Assembly: GCA_015066395.1 (NCBI GenBank)
Contig: SVOL01000007.1
Location: 1 to 64,000, forward strand
Reading direction: 5' to 3'
From: Oscillospiraceae bacterium
GTDB lineage: Bacteria > Bacillota > Clostridia > Oscillospirales > Acutalibacteraceae
DNA: 64,000 nt
Shown: positions 1 through 8,071 of the stretch, piece by piece
How the letters are laid out: each line of letters starts with the position of its first letter
How positions within the stretch are numbered: the first letter of the stretch is position 1
Notes under the pieces: model-generated
Seen by the model: the letters and a program-made list of their open reading frames with translations, nothing else
Databases searched by the model: none
What the model was told of the DNA's origin: nothing
Translations under genes and position numbers: made by a program

Positions 1-156
1 CGGCGAGTGGGTGGATTTAATTTCACTTGATGCGTTAGCATCAAATTTCACAATTCACGAAGTGAATTATTTCATCGTGAGCGCAAGCGAACGATTTCAC
101 TAAAAATTATGAGAGTTCAAAGTCATATACAAAACTGCCGAAAATATCTTTTTGTA
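1..156. repeat. 156-bp direct repeat, copy 1
   Basis: This block recurs at 278-433 with an offset of 277 bp and a single difference seen (CATATAC here, CATACAC in copy 2). It contains three of the small hairpins. The left edge coincides with the window start, so the true repeat may extend further left. Confidence 0.9.
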
Positions 157-168
157 GCCCATAGACAG

Positions 169-198
169 AAAAAGGACTTTCGAAAGAAAGTCCTTTTT
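169..198. terminator. perfect 13-bp stem, terminator-like
   Basis: A-rich left arm, GAAA tetraloop and T-rich right arm form a perfect 13-bp stem, a shape that can act as a bidirectional Rho-independent terminator. It sits inside the hairpin array with no gene directly upstream in the window, so its role as a terminator is an inference. Confidence 0.5.
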
Positions 199-277
199 CA
201 GTTAAATCCACCCTTTCGGGTGAGATAAATCGCCTTCGGCGGTGAAATTGCCCTGCGGGCAGTGAAATTCGCCTCAA

Positions 278-433
278 CGGCGAGTGGGTGGATTTAATTT
301 CACTTGATGCGTTAGCATCAAATTTCACAATTCACGAAGTGAATTATTTCATCGTGAGCGCAAGCGAACGATTTCACTAAAAATTATGAGAGTTCAAAGT
401 CATACACAAAACTGCCGAAAATATCTTTTTGTA
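278..433. repeat. 156-bp direct repeat, copy 2
   Basis: Near-identical copy of 1-156. The unit between the copies (157-277) carries a 13-bp-stem hairpin and four small GC-rich hairpins, so the array seems to have grown by segmental duplication. Confidence 0.9.
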
Positions 434-535
434 TAGTTAAGTAAAAGGTTCCTCTCGAGCGCCGGTTGAGGCGCGTTCCAAGACAAACCAAATATTTCCA
501 TCAACCCCTTCTCAATTTTCACCACATAATACCGC

Positions 536-564
536 TTGACATTTATCCTAAATAATTAGATAAT
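536..564 (+). promoter_or_regulatory. sigma-A promoter of permease remnant
   Basis: TTGACA at 536-541 and GATAAT at 559-564 with a 17-bp spacer. It precedes the broken permease gene and probably now also drives the YdcF-like gene at 779. Confidence 0.65.
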
Positions 565-597
565 ATATGTGGTAACTTTAAGAAAAGAGGGATATTT

Positions 598-761
598 GTG
601 CTGCCTGCAACAATTCTTTTCGGCATTACCTATGTACTGATGCTGGTTTTCAGTAAATACCGTCCTTACATAGCAGCGACTTCTTTAAAATCGGCATCCC
701 GTTCACGTTAGCCGCCATTATTCCGGCTTACATCTACATCTGGTTGGTTTTCGGAGTTTAA
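598..761 (+). pseudogene. remnant of a 12-TM permease (SLC13/ArsB-type), internal deletion
   Basis: A good ribosome binding site (AGAGGG, 586-591) leads into a GTG start and about 25 hydrophobic residues (starting VLPATILFGITYVLML). The frame then breaks: the next segment, in another frame, reads FFKIGIPFTLAAIIPAYIYI and ends at a stop at 759-761. These look like the very start and the very end of a polytopic permease of the SLC13/arsenite-permease kind, joined by a large out-of-frame deletion. The family assignment rests on the flavour of the two short ends and is tentative; that this is a remnant is better supported, because promoter, RBS, N-terminus and C-terminus are all present within 230 bp. 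Confidence 0.6.
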
Positions 762-778
762 ATTAAAGGTATATTCAA

Positions 779-1534
779 ATGAAAAAACACTTAAAACTCA
801 CACTCAAAATTATTCTGATAACAATCGGCTCGCTGCTCATTTTAGACGGGCTATTCCTAACCGTTTATTCCAACTTCAACGTCGGAATTTTGCTGACATT
901 TGTTTTAGGTACCATGTTGATCCTATTCGCGGTTTTGGCAGAAAAACTCAAAGGTCAGCTCTTTACGGTGCTAAAAGCGCTCTTTATTGCCGGCATCTGT
1001 GTTGTGTTTACGTTCCAGAGCTTCCTTTTCATCTACGGTCTGACCGACACAGTAACAGGCAACGAAGATGCTATCATTGTTTTAGGGTCAGGCATTCGAG
1101 GTGAGCGCGTTTCAAAAGGACTTAAAAGCCGACTGGATACCGCCATCGAGTGCTACCGCCAAAATCCCGATGTACTGATAATCGTCAGCGGCGGTCAAGG
1201 CGAGCAGGAGACAATAACCGAGGCCTTAGCAATGGAACGCTATCTTATCGAAAACGGCATTCCGGCAGCATCTGTTATCAAAGAGGAACGAGCCACAAGC
1301 ACATCTGAAAACTTCAAGTTTTCAAAGGCGATCCTCGACGATCGGTTCAGTGACGGCTATACGGTGGCCTTCGTTTCCAACGACTATCACATTTACCGTG
1401 CAAGCCGATTGGCAGAATTAGCGGGTTTTGAAAACACGACCCACGCTCACAGCGGGACTAAATGGTACACCGCTATCCCCAGCTCAATGCGAGAGATCTT
1501 AGCGGTCATCAAGCTTTGGGTGTTTAAAAATTAA
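779..1534 (+). CDS. YdcF/SanA-family (DUF218) membrane protein
   Basis: 251 residues. Residues 1 to about 90 contain three hydrophobic helices; the rest is a soluble DUF218 domain. Family-typical pieces are IIVLGSGIRGERVSKGLKSRLDTA (start of domain, around 99), VSGGQGEQ, the E-A-AM-RYL helix, the TS-ENF segment and SNDYHIYRA near the C-terminus. Members (YdcF, SanA, ElyC) are linked to envelope and peptidoglycan precursor homeostasis; the exact reaction is unsettled. The start has only a weak AAAGG upstream. It lies 17 bp behind the permease remnant, so it probably relies on that promoter. It is followed by a strong terminator shared with the converging tsf. Confidence 0.85.
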   Translation: MKKHLKLTLKIILITIGSLLILDGLFLTVYSNFNVGILLTFVLGTMLILFAVLAEKLKGQLFTVLKALFIAGICVVFTFQSFLFIYGLTDTVTGNEDAIIVLGSGIRGERVSKGLKSRLDTAIECYRQNPDVLIIVSGGQGEQETITEALAMERYLIENGIPAASVIKEERATSTSENFKFSKAILDDRFSDGYTVAFVSNDYHIYRASRLAELAGFENTTHAHSGTKWYTAIPSSMREILAVIKLWVFKN

Positions 1535-1544
1535 AACGGACATT

Positions 1545-1583
1545 AAAAAATCCGAGAGGTTTTAAAAACCTCTCGGATTTTAA
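1545..1583. terminator. bidirectional Rho-independent terminator
   Basis: AAATCCGAGAGGTTT pairs with AAACCTCTCGGATTT, with A-run before and T-run after. It lies between the converging YdcF-like gene and tsf and can serve both. Confidence 0.85.
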
Positions 1584-1596
1584 ATATTCAAGTTAA

Positions 1597-2508
1597 TTAC
1601 TTAACCATGCTTGCGATCTCAGCTGCGAAGTTGTCTTCCTTCTTCTGGATGCCTTCGCCCTTTTCGTAACGAACATACTCAACGATCTTGATGCTGCCGC
1701 CGAGTTCCTTAGCAACACTTTCTACGTACTTAGCAACGGTGTAATCGCCGTCAACAACGTACTGCTGCTCTACAAGGCAGTTCTCCTTGTAGTATTTGCC
1801 GATCTTACCCTCAACGATCTTGGCAAGAACCTGCTCAGGCTTGTTAGCCATCTTAGGATCTTCCTTCATCTGAGCGATCATGATCTCCTTTTCCTTTTCA
1901 AGAACCTCTGCAGGAACAGAAGCCTCGTCAAGGTATGCGGGGTTCATAGCAGCGATCTGCATAGCAATGTTCTTACCCATAGCAACAAAGCCATCTTTAC
2001 CTGCTACGTCGGTATCGAACTTAACCATAACACCGATCTTACCGCCTGCGTGAACATAAGTTACAACGTCACCCTCGATGCGAACGAAGCGACGGATCTG
2101 AAGGTTCTCACGGAACTTCAAGAAGATATCCTGCTTCAACTCATCAACGGTCTTGCCGCTCTCGTCCTTAGTAGCGAGAAGAGCGTCAACATCAGCGGGG
2201 TTAGCCTTAGCGATAACCTCGGCAACCTTATTTGCAAACTCTTTGAACTCCTCGTTGGAAGCAACGAAGTCGGTCTCGGAGTTAACTTCAACAACTGCGC
2301 CTACGCCGGCATCGGTGTAAACAGCAACGGTTCCTTCAGCTGCAACACGGCTTGCCTTCTTAGCCTGAGAAGCAAGTCCCTTTTCACGAAGATAGTCAAC
2401 AGCGGCGTCCATATTACCGTCACACTCAACGAGAGCCTTTTTACAATCCATCATACCGCAACCGGTCTTCTCACGAAGAGCCTGTACGTCTTTAGCTGTA
2501 AATGCCAT
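1597..2508 (-). CDS. tsf: elongation factor Ts
   Basis: Guanine nucleotide exchange factor for EF-Tu in the cytoplasmic elongation cycle. The N-terminal UBA-like segment with LREKTGCGMMDCKKAL and the DAAVDYLREKG helix is diagnostic, as is the core segment VNSETDFVA. Length (303 aa) is normal. The ATG at 2508 is chosen over the upstream ATG at 2523 because GGAGG lies 8 nt before it and MAFTAKDVQ is the family N-terminus. It follows rpsB with a 73-bp gap containing a stem-loop, the usual rpsB-tsf pair, and probably depends on read-through from the rpsB promoter. Confidence 0.97.
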   Translation of the reverse strand: MAFTAKDVQALREKTGCGMMDCKKALVECDGNMDAAVDYLREKGLASQAKKASRVAAEGTVAVYTDAGVGAVVEVNSETDFVASNEEFKEFANKVAEVIAKANPADVDALLATKDESGKTVDELKQDIFLKFRENLQIRRFVRIEGDVVTYVHAGGKIGVMVKFDTDVAGKDGFVAMGKNIAMQIAAMNPAYLDEASVPAEVLEKEKEIMIAQMKEDPKMANKPEQVLAKIVEGKIGKYYKENCLVEQQYVVDGDYTVAKYVESVAKELGGSIKIVEYVRYEKGEGIQKKEDNFAAEIASMVK

Positions 2509-2525
2509 TTTAATTTCCTCCAATT

Positions 2526-2569
2526 AAAAAATTTTAAAAATGCCGGTAAAAGCCTTTACTCTCACCGGC
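2526..2569 (-). terminator. intra-operon stem-loop between rpsB and tsf
   Basis: On the minus strand GCCGGT pairs with ACCGGC, with a second inner stem GTAAA/TTTAC, followed by a T-rich run. It looks like a leaky terminator or processing site that could lower tsf expression relative to rpsB. Inference from structure only. Confidence 0.45.
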
Positions 2570-2581
2570 GATTGAATTTAA

Positions 2582-3319
2582 TTATTCAGCAGCTTCTTCA
2601 GTAGCCTCTTCTACTGCCTCTTCAGCAGCAGTCTGCTCACCCTGTCTGCCTTCAATAACAGCGGCAGCGATGGTCGAAGCGATAAGCTTTACTGCACGGA
2701 TAGCGTCGTCGTTACCGGGGATAACTGCATCGATCTCATCGGGATCACAGTTGGTGTCAACGATAGCAATGATCGGAATACCGAGCTTCTTTGCTTCCTG
2801 AACAGCGATTCTTTCTTTTCTGGGGTCAACAATGAAGAGAGCACCGGGGATCTTTTCCATATCCTGGATGCCGCCGAGGAACTTCTCGAGCTTCTCGATC
2901 TCGAGCTCAAGACCGATAACTTCCTTCTTAGGAAGAAGATCGAAGGTTCCGTCTTCCTTCATCTTGCGAAGCTGGTTAAGGCGAGCGATTCTGGTACGGA
3001 TGGTGCGGAAGTTTGTGAGCATACCGCCGAGCCAACGAGCGTTGACATAAGGCATACCGCAGTTGATAGCCTCTTCCTTAACAGAATCCTGAGCCTGCTT
3101 CTTGGTGCCGACGAAAAGGATGTCCTTACCGTCTGCTGCGATGTCACGGGCAAAAAGATATGCCTCGTTGAGCTTCTTAACGGTCTTCTGCAAGTCGATG
3201 ATATAGATACCGTTACGCTCAGTGAAAATGTACTCAGCCATTTTCGGGTTCCAGCGTCTGGTCTGATGTCCGAAATGAACACCGGCCTCGAGCAGCTGTT
3301 TCATTGATACTACTGCCAT
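2582..3319 (-). CDS. rpsB: 30S ribosomal protein S2
   Basis: Small-subunit protein S2, needed for late 30S assembly and S1/mRNA binding. The start [20 protein letters not shown], the GTKKQAQ segment, the [10 protein letters not shown] motif and the VDTNCDPD motif are all family hallmarks. Length is 245 aa. The ATG at 3319 has GGAGG 7 nt upstream; the 27 codons that could be added upstream fall in the leader and are not S2-like. The C-terminus is rich in E and A, as in many Clostridia. Confidence 0.98.
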   Translation of the reverse strand: MAVVSMKQLLEAGVHFGHQTRRWNPKMAEYIFTERNGIYIIDLQKTVKKLNEAYLFARDIAADGKDILFVGTKKQAQDSVKEEAINCGMPYVNARWLGGMLTNFRTIRTRIARLNQLRKMKEDGTFDLLPKKEVIGLELEIEKLEKFLGGIQDMEKIPGALFIVDPRKERIAVQEAKKLGIPIIAIVDTNCDPDEIDAVIPGNDDAIRAVKLIASTIAAAVIEGRQGEQTAAEEAVEEATEEAAE

Positions 3320-3449
3320 AATTTTTCCTCCTTCGGTTAATACCGCCGCATTCGTTTTCTTGACGGCTTTCCGACTGTACAGTCGGCACCGTTTCGTCAA
3401 CAGCGAATACGTGTGAATTTTTTTAACTTAGAGTTGGCACACTCTAAGC
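3320..3449 (-). promoter_or_regulatory. structured rpsB leader, candidate S2 autoregulatory element
   Basis: About 130 nt of untranslated leader lie between the promoter and the rpsB RBS. On the minus strand it contains a hairpin built from AGAGT/ACTCT (forward 3430-3450) and another from CCGACTGT/ACAGTCGG (forward 3367-3382). Long structured rpsB leaders are known to mediate S2 feedback in several bacterial phyla; whether this one does is inference. Confidence 0.5.
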
Positions 3450-3455
3450 TGATGT

Positions 3456-3484
3456 ATTATATCATACGATTTTTAGAATTGCAA
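3456..3484 (-). promoter_or_regulatory. promoter of rpsB-tsf
   Basis: -35 TTGCAA (forward 3479-3484), 17-bp spacer, -10 TATAAT (forward 3456-3461). Confidence 0.75.
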
Positions 3485-3514
3485 GAAAAATTTATAACTT
3501 TCCTAAAAAATTTT

Positions 3515-4105
3515 TCATAAATGCGACGCTAACTCCAAAAATTCCTCTCGCGGATAAAGGGCATTAAGTGCCGTAAGCAGTTGCGACGGTGAAAGACCCG
3601 TAGGTAATTCCAGTCGTTTTAACAACTCTTCCCTCTTTTCGGCACTGCCTTCACCGCCCGAAAGACCTAAACAAAACAGATCTGTTTTAGTGATTTTTTC
3701 TCTTGTTTCAGATGCAGTTTTTTCGCTTGATACAGCCACTCCTGCCTTTTCGAGTGCCTTTAAAATGATCTCTTCATTAACGCCCTCAACACCTAAAAGT
3801 CCCTGCTTTGACGGTGACGTTTTGCGGCGTTCCTTGCCCTTTATTTCGGGTATAAACACATTGGTGATGAGACTGTTGTCAATCGAACCGCAAAGGTGAT
3901 TTCTTATCATAAAGCCTGCCGAATCGCTGTCAGTAAGGATTATAATGCCCCTTTTCTCGGCCATCTTCCGTAGCATTGCGATCTTTTCTTTATCCTTGAA
4001 TATCCTGAAACCGTCGGTAGTAACTATCTCGGCATCTAAAAAATTGCAAAGCTTTATTTTGTCGTACTTTCCTTCGACTACGACGATCTTATCTAAACGT
4101 ATCAT
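3515..4105 (-). CDS. rnmV: ribonuclease M5 (5S rRNA maturase)
   Basis: RNase M5 cleaves both strands of precursor 5S rRNA bound to L18 in low-GC Gram-positives. The N-terminal TOPRIM domain is clear: VVEGKYD near residue 10 (catalytic Glu), the TDSDSAG motif near 60 (DxD), and the family-specific KGKERRK stretch around 90 followed by GVEGVNEE. Length of 196 aa is typical. Its start overlaps the holA stop by 4 bp (ATGA), so translation is coupled. It is the last gene of the minus-strand unit that begins near 10.4 kb. Confidence 0.93.
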   Translation of the reverse strand: MIRLDKIVVVEGKYDKIKLCNFLDAEIVTTDGFRIFKDKEKIAMLRKMAEKRGIIILTDSDSAGFMIRNHLCGSIDNSLITNVFIPEIKGKERRKTSPSKQGLLGVEGVNEEIILKALEKAGVAVSSEKTASETREKITKTDLFCLGLSGGEGSAEKREELLKRLELPTGLSPSQLLTALNALYPREEFLELASHL

Positions 4106-5160
4106 TTCGCACCCTGCCTGATAACGGTCAGTTCCAGCATGCAGGCCTCAAGTGCCGCACGGCTGTCACACTTTGAACCTTTTATCAATCGGTCGCACTC
4201 GGCAAGCGACTTCAAGGCCTTTAAAAGCTGTGCTTCGCTGAAATGCTTTAAATTTCGGTCGGCCTCAGTCAGTCGGAACGCAGTTTTAAAAAGTCCGAAA
4301 TCCTTTGCGACGTTTTCGGGTTTTAAAGACGCCGAACGAGCCGCCAACGCCCTATACATATCAATATAAGCCGAGCTCAAAGTGGTTATGATATACGCAG
4401 GATCGGTGTTCATATACAAAAGGTCATCGACCGCGTGAAGAGCCGCCGAAAGATCGCCGCGAAGCAACAGTTTAGAGACATTATAAATAGAACTCTCAAC
4501 TGAACGTGAGCAGATTTTATCAACTGTTTCCTTAGTGATAACACCTTCAACGCCCACAAAATGGCAAAGCTTTTCGAGTTCATTGACTACTGTACTCAAA
4601 TCGTCGGAGCAGAGCTCACAAATATAACGGGCAACCGAAGGATCGAGCCGACATCTGCGTTTTGCGGCGCCGCGCTGCAGCAGCCCTACCAGCTCCGACT
4701 GCGATTTTCTCGAAATATTGCAGATAACACCGCCGTTAGCCTGAACAGTCTCAAAAAATTTGGCAACCTTGTCCGAAGGCTTTTTAGGATCTATCTCAAC
4801 CGACTCAAACCAGAAGATAAGCAGGGTCGTAGCGGGCAACTCCGACAACAGTTCCTTTAAAACCTCGCTGTCGGCCGAGGTTAATTTGTCGACCGGAAAA
4901 TCAGCAACGCTGACAGCCTTTTTGGTCGCCATCATCGGGAAGCTGTTGGCCGCGTCGCAAATCTCTCTCAAATTTCCACCGCCTTCAAAACGGGCAATGT
5001 TAAACTCCAAAAAGTCATCGACAGCCGAAGATATCATATTTTTAAGATGAGTCTTTATCATATAATGCTCATCACCGAAAAAGACATAGCAAGGTGCAAA
5101 ACTGCCACTCTTAATATGACTTTTTAATTCATTTTCGGGTAAAAATTCAAATTTAGCCAC
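4102..5160 (-). CDS. holA: DNA polymerase III delta subunit
   Basis: Clamp-loader delta subunit that opens the sliding clamp. 352 aa, normal for HolA/YqeN. Recognisable pieces are the N-terminal CYVFFGDEHYMIKTHL, the segment MMATKKAVSV and the C-terminal helical domain with LLRGDLSAAL and KALKSLAECDRLIKG. It overlaps comEC by 8 bp and rnmV by 4 bp; the comEC-holA order is common in Firmicutes. Confidence 0.92.
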   Translation of the reverse strand: MAKFEFLPENELKSHIKSGSFAPCYVFFGDEHYMIKTHLKNMISSAVDDFLEFNIARFEGGGNLREICDAANSFPMMATKKAVSVADFPVDKLTSADSEVLKELLSELPATTLLIFWFESVEIDPKKPSDKVAKFFETVQANGGVICNISRKSQSELVGLLQRGAAKRRCRLDPSVARYICELCSDDLSTVVNELEKLCHFVGVEGVITKETVDKICSRSVESSIYNVSKLLLRGDLSAALHAVDDLLYMNTDPAYIITTLSSAYIDMYRALAARSASLKPENVAKDFGLFKTAFRLTEADRNLKHFSEAQLLKALKSLAECDRLIKGSKCDSRAALEACMLELTVIRQGAK

Positions 5161-7213
5161 AGTATACTACATCCTTTCCTTCACGTATTTTAAACGACAA
5201 TCCGTCTTCCGCACTGTCCAACACACGACCGTTTTTAACCGCCCTTATATTGCCGCTTGGAAACTTGACCAAACACAGATCGCAATCCGCTTTTAAAGCC
5301 TCACTGATGGTTTCAGCCGTCACAAACCTTATATTTTTATCAAAGCATTTTATATCAAAACCCTTGTCATTCGCCGACAAAGTAACATTATTCAACACAT
5401 CTGTTTGGTAACCCTTCGTCAAACCGACTGTCGACAGCACCCTGTTAACCCTATAGCCTGCCAACATTTCTTGCGCAGACCCTTCATTCCCGTCAAACGA
5501 TACGACTGTTTCAACCTCTGTAACGCTGTTTAACTTTAGGGTGTTCAGCACGGCCTGTCGATTTTCTACGCAAAGTCCAATTACGGCACATTTCCCGTTT
5601 TTTACCAAAACAACACCTGTGATATGGGCTTCAACAACTGTTAATCTGACGCTGTTTATATTGCTTAAACTGTTAGAGACTAATCCTAAAATCAACAACC
5701 CTGCCGACATTAACGCTAAACACCGCTTGCCGCCGACTTTATTGAGCAGTATCCACACCGCCGCAAGGCACAACACCGCGGCCAGTGAAATATAAACCGT
5801 TTTATAATCGATCGGTACATACGAAAACGGCACAGCCGCAAAGAACTTTGCCACCACGGACATATATTTTGTCAGTACGTCGCAGAGTATAAACAAACCG
5901 CTTGCCGGATAGTACCCGACAAAGGGTATTAAACTCAAAGCAACTGCTAAAGAGCCTAATATCAACAAATAGGTTGCGGCCGCAGTAACGAAAACAGAAA
6001 CCACGGGCGACACGACCGATACAAAGCCAAAATACAAGGCTGTAAACGGCATTGTAAAAAGATTGGCCGCAACAGACAATACCGCCACCTTCACCGCAGT
6101 TGATATAGCTTTTTTAATAATCCTTCTGTCTACACGCTTTGTCACTCTTTTAGCGACCTTATCGGCAAACGGACCGCAGAGAATGATACTGGCTGTAGCG
6201 GCAACCGACAGTTGAAAACTGATACTTGAAATATAATATGGATTAAAGATCAGCATTGCCGAAACAGCGACACCCAGGGAGTTGAGTGAATCGGGATTTT
6301 TAAGCAACACCTTGCCCAGCAAAAACAGACCGAACATTATACCGGCTCTTATTGCCGACGGCGTAAACCCAGTCACCGCGATAACGAATACCAGCGGTAA
6401 AAACATCAGAGCCGACGCTTTACGTCTGCCGACAATTTTCGACAGCACGGAATAAAGTGCCAGACTGATAATATTTATATGAAGTCCCGATATCGCAACA
6501 ATGTGACTTAATCCGCAGGCTTTAAAGTTATAGTAAAGCTCATCGCTGAATTCGGTCTTATCGCCCAGCATCAATCCTTTGAGCAATGCCGACGAATCAC
6601 CGCCGAGATGAGAGGAAATTGCCCATCTTATGTACTGTCGGGCAGAAACGAAATACTCATAGACAGTCGATTTGTGACCGACTACTTCGACCGAACGGCA
6701 AAACGAAGTAAAATAAACACCGCGATAATAGTAGTTCTTAACAAAACCGTCCTCGATCTTCTCAAAAGTAACATCGGCCGATACAACGTCACCGACCGCA
6801 AACTGTGCCGCCGACTCCGAGTTGTGTACATAAAGCAGGCACTTTACACCCTCGGCCGCTTTAAGACCGCTGTCGGTCTTCAAAACCTCGACCGTTAACC
6901 GTGATCGGTCACCGAGACTCACCGGCTCCTCTTTTACAACACATTCCGCTTTTGCATCCTTGCCGTTCAAGGTTTCAAATGTGCGGCTCAGACCCACCGA
7001 ACGAACGGCAAACGATACTGATATGAGCACCACCGCCAATAAAGCAAAGATGCTTTTAGCGTCAGTCTTTAAGCGTGAGCGAAACACCCACAGCACAACG
7101 GATAGCAGGAACAGAGCAGCGGCAAACAGCATCACCGCATCTGCACCTAAAAGATAGAGAAATGTTGCCGCAACCGCCAAAAGCATTGCGACAACAAATG
7201 CAGTTCTCTTCAT
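5153..7213 (-). CDS. comEC: ComEC/Rec2-type DNA uptake membrane protein, degenerate C-terminal domain
   Basis: Inner-membrane channel for single-stranded DNA during transformation. Residues about 1-60 are hydrophobic, followed by a DUF4131-like segment and the Competence domain with GDSSALLKGLMLGDKTEF and GLSHIVAISGLHINII, then many TM helices. 686 aa. The C-terminal part (from about residue 525) is where ComEC normally has a metallo-beta-lactamase-like domain opening with D-GQGD and an HxHxDH motif. Here that position reads VVEAHITGVVLVKNGK and no HxHxDH is visible, so the nuclease-like domain appears eroded. Whether transformation works cannot be told from this. Confidence 0.85.
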   Translation of the reverse strand: MKRTAFVVAMLLAVAATFLYLLGADAVMLFAAALFLLSVVLWVFRSRLKTDAKSIFALLAVVLISVSFAVRSVGLSRTFETLNGKDAKAECVVKEEPVSLGDRSRLTVEVLKTDSGLKAAEGVKCLLYVHNSESAAQFAVGDVVSADVTFEKIEDGFVKNYYYRGVYFTSFCRSVEVVGHKSTVYEYFVSARQYIRWAISSHLGGDSSALLKGLMLGDKTEFSDELYYNFKACGLSHIVAISGLHINIISLALYSVLSKIVGRRKASALMFLPLVFVIAVTGFTPSAIRAGIMFGLFLLGKVLLKNPDSLNSLGVAVSAMLIFNPYYISSISFQLSVAATASIILCGPFADKVAKRVTKRVDRRIIKKAISTAVKVAVLSVAANLFTMPFTALYFGFVSVVSPVVSVFVTAAATYLLILGSLAVALSLIPFVGYYPASGLFILCDVLTKYMSVVAKFFAAVPFSYVPIDYKTVYISLAAVLCLAAVWILLNKVGGKRCLALMSAGLLILGLVSNSLSNINSVRLTVVEAHITGVVLVKNGKCAVIGLCVENRQAVLNTLKLNSVTEVETVVSFDGNEGSAQEMLAGYRVNRVLSTVGLTKGYQTDVLNNVTLSANDKGFDIKCFDKNIRFVTAETISEALKADCDLCLVKFPSGNIRAVKNGRVLDSAEDGLSFKIREGKDVVYCG

Positions 7214-7223
7214 AAACTGAATA

Positions 7224-8063
7224 TCATCTCATCGTATCCGGCTCAAAGCCTTCAAAAATCTGCATACAACCCTCTTTTTCGGCCGCTTTATACTGCGACT
7301 CGTCGACAAGTGTCCATAAAACGCCTTTGACTTTCCAAAGCTTTTGGCAAGTTTTAAGGAAAATGTTGTTTCGGTCGTCAAATTTGTACGCCACAAAATC
7401 AGGCTTTATAAGGAAATTCAACAACAAATTACCCAAAAGGAACTTTAAAATTCCCGCAAGGTTTTCATAACTTCTGGGAGATTGAGCCAAGAACCCCCGA
7501 ACGATTTCCGGTCTGTTCTTTTTAAGCCACAAAACACATCTCGGATCAAAGCTTTCGATGCAATAAACTCCGTCGTAACTGTCCAATCGGTCGCAGACCG
7601 CACGGCACAGCTCGGCGGCGTTACGTCCGTGATGCTTTAACTCGATCACCAACGGCTCTTTACCGTCAAACACCGACAAAACCTCATCGAACGTAGGGAT
7701 GGTTTCATCCGTTTTGTTCAAATGGAACTCGCGAAGCCTATAGGACTCAAGATCCTCGATCATTCCCTCTTTACCCGTCATTCTTTTTAAAGAGGAATCG
7801 TGAAAAACCGCCAGAGTTCCATCCTTCAAAAGATGCACGTCAAACTCGACACCGTAGCCTTTTTCTTTGGCCGCTTTAAAGGCCGAAAGGCTGTTTTCGG
7901 GTTTTTCTTTGTCGTGCAGACCGCGGTGTGCGAAGGGTTTTGAACCCAAAACTTTCCAGTCGGCAAACCCTGTTCTTCCCCTTACTGCCAGCAAAAAGAG
8001 CACTGACAAAAGCAACAGGGCACCCAAGACCGACAAAGAAACGATCAAAACAATATCAAACAT
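7224..8063 (-). CDS. glycerophosphodiester phosphodiesterase, membrane-anchored
   Basis: Hydrolyses glycerophosphodiesters to glycerol 3-phosphate and alcohol. One N-terminal TM helix precedes a GDPD TIM barrel. Catalytic pieces are visible: AHRGLHDKEKPENSLSAF (HR and EN), GVEFDVHLLKDG (E-D metal ligands) and VFHDSSLKRMTG (general-acid His), with ELKHHG and a C-terminal WTLVDES. ATG at 8063 is preferred; an in-frame TTG at 8075 would overlap the MFS stop. Translation is probably coupled to the MFS gene upstream, since no clear SD is seen. Confidence 0.88.
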   Translation of the reverse strand: MFDIVLIVSLSVLGALLLLSVLFLLAVRGRTGFADWKVLGSKPFAHRGLHDKEKPENSLSAFKAAKEKGYGVEFDVHLLKDGTLAVFHDSSLKRMTGKEGMIEDLESYRLREFHLNKTDETIPTFDEVLSVFDGKEPLVIELKHHGRNAAELCRAVCDRLDSYDGVYCIESFDPRCVLWLKKNRPEIVRGFLAQSPRSYENLAGILKFLLGNLLLNFLIKPDFVAYKFDDRNNIFLKTCQKLWKVKGVLWTLVDESQYKAAEKEGCMQIFEGFEPDTMR

Positions 8064-8071
8064 AGCCACTG

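Larger units (their letters stand above)
1..433. repeat. array of unlike short palindromes (hairpin array)
   Basis: The stretch holds about eleven consecutive short inverted repeats, each with its own stem sequence, separated by a nearly constant linker reading TTTCA/TGAAAT. Stems seen: 27-33 with 38-44, 52-58 with 62-68, 74-78 with 91-95, 169-181 with 186-198, 209-213 with 218-222, 231-234 with 238-241, 249-253 with 257-261, 269-273 with 279-283, and then second copies of the first three at +277. Loops are short (GTTA, GAA, TTTC, TTC, TGC). No convincing protein is encoded. A related array lies at 60398-60770. The function is unknown; it could be RNA structure, a palindromic DNA repeat family, or a transposition remnant. 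Confidence 0.8.

Noticed and set aside
107..328. Minus-strand frame of 73 codons in the left hairpin array
   Set aside because: It reads through palindromes and duplicated repeat DNA, with no RBS or recognisable domain.
2050..2604. Plus-strand frame of 184 codons opposite tsf
   Set aside because: It is antisense to tsf, which is unmistakable; the frame is a codon-bias shadow.
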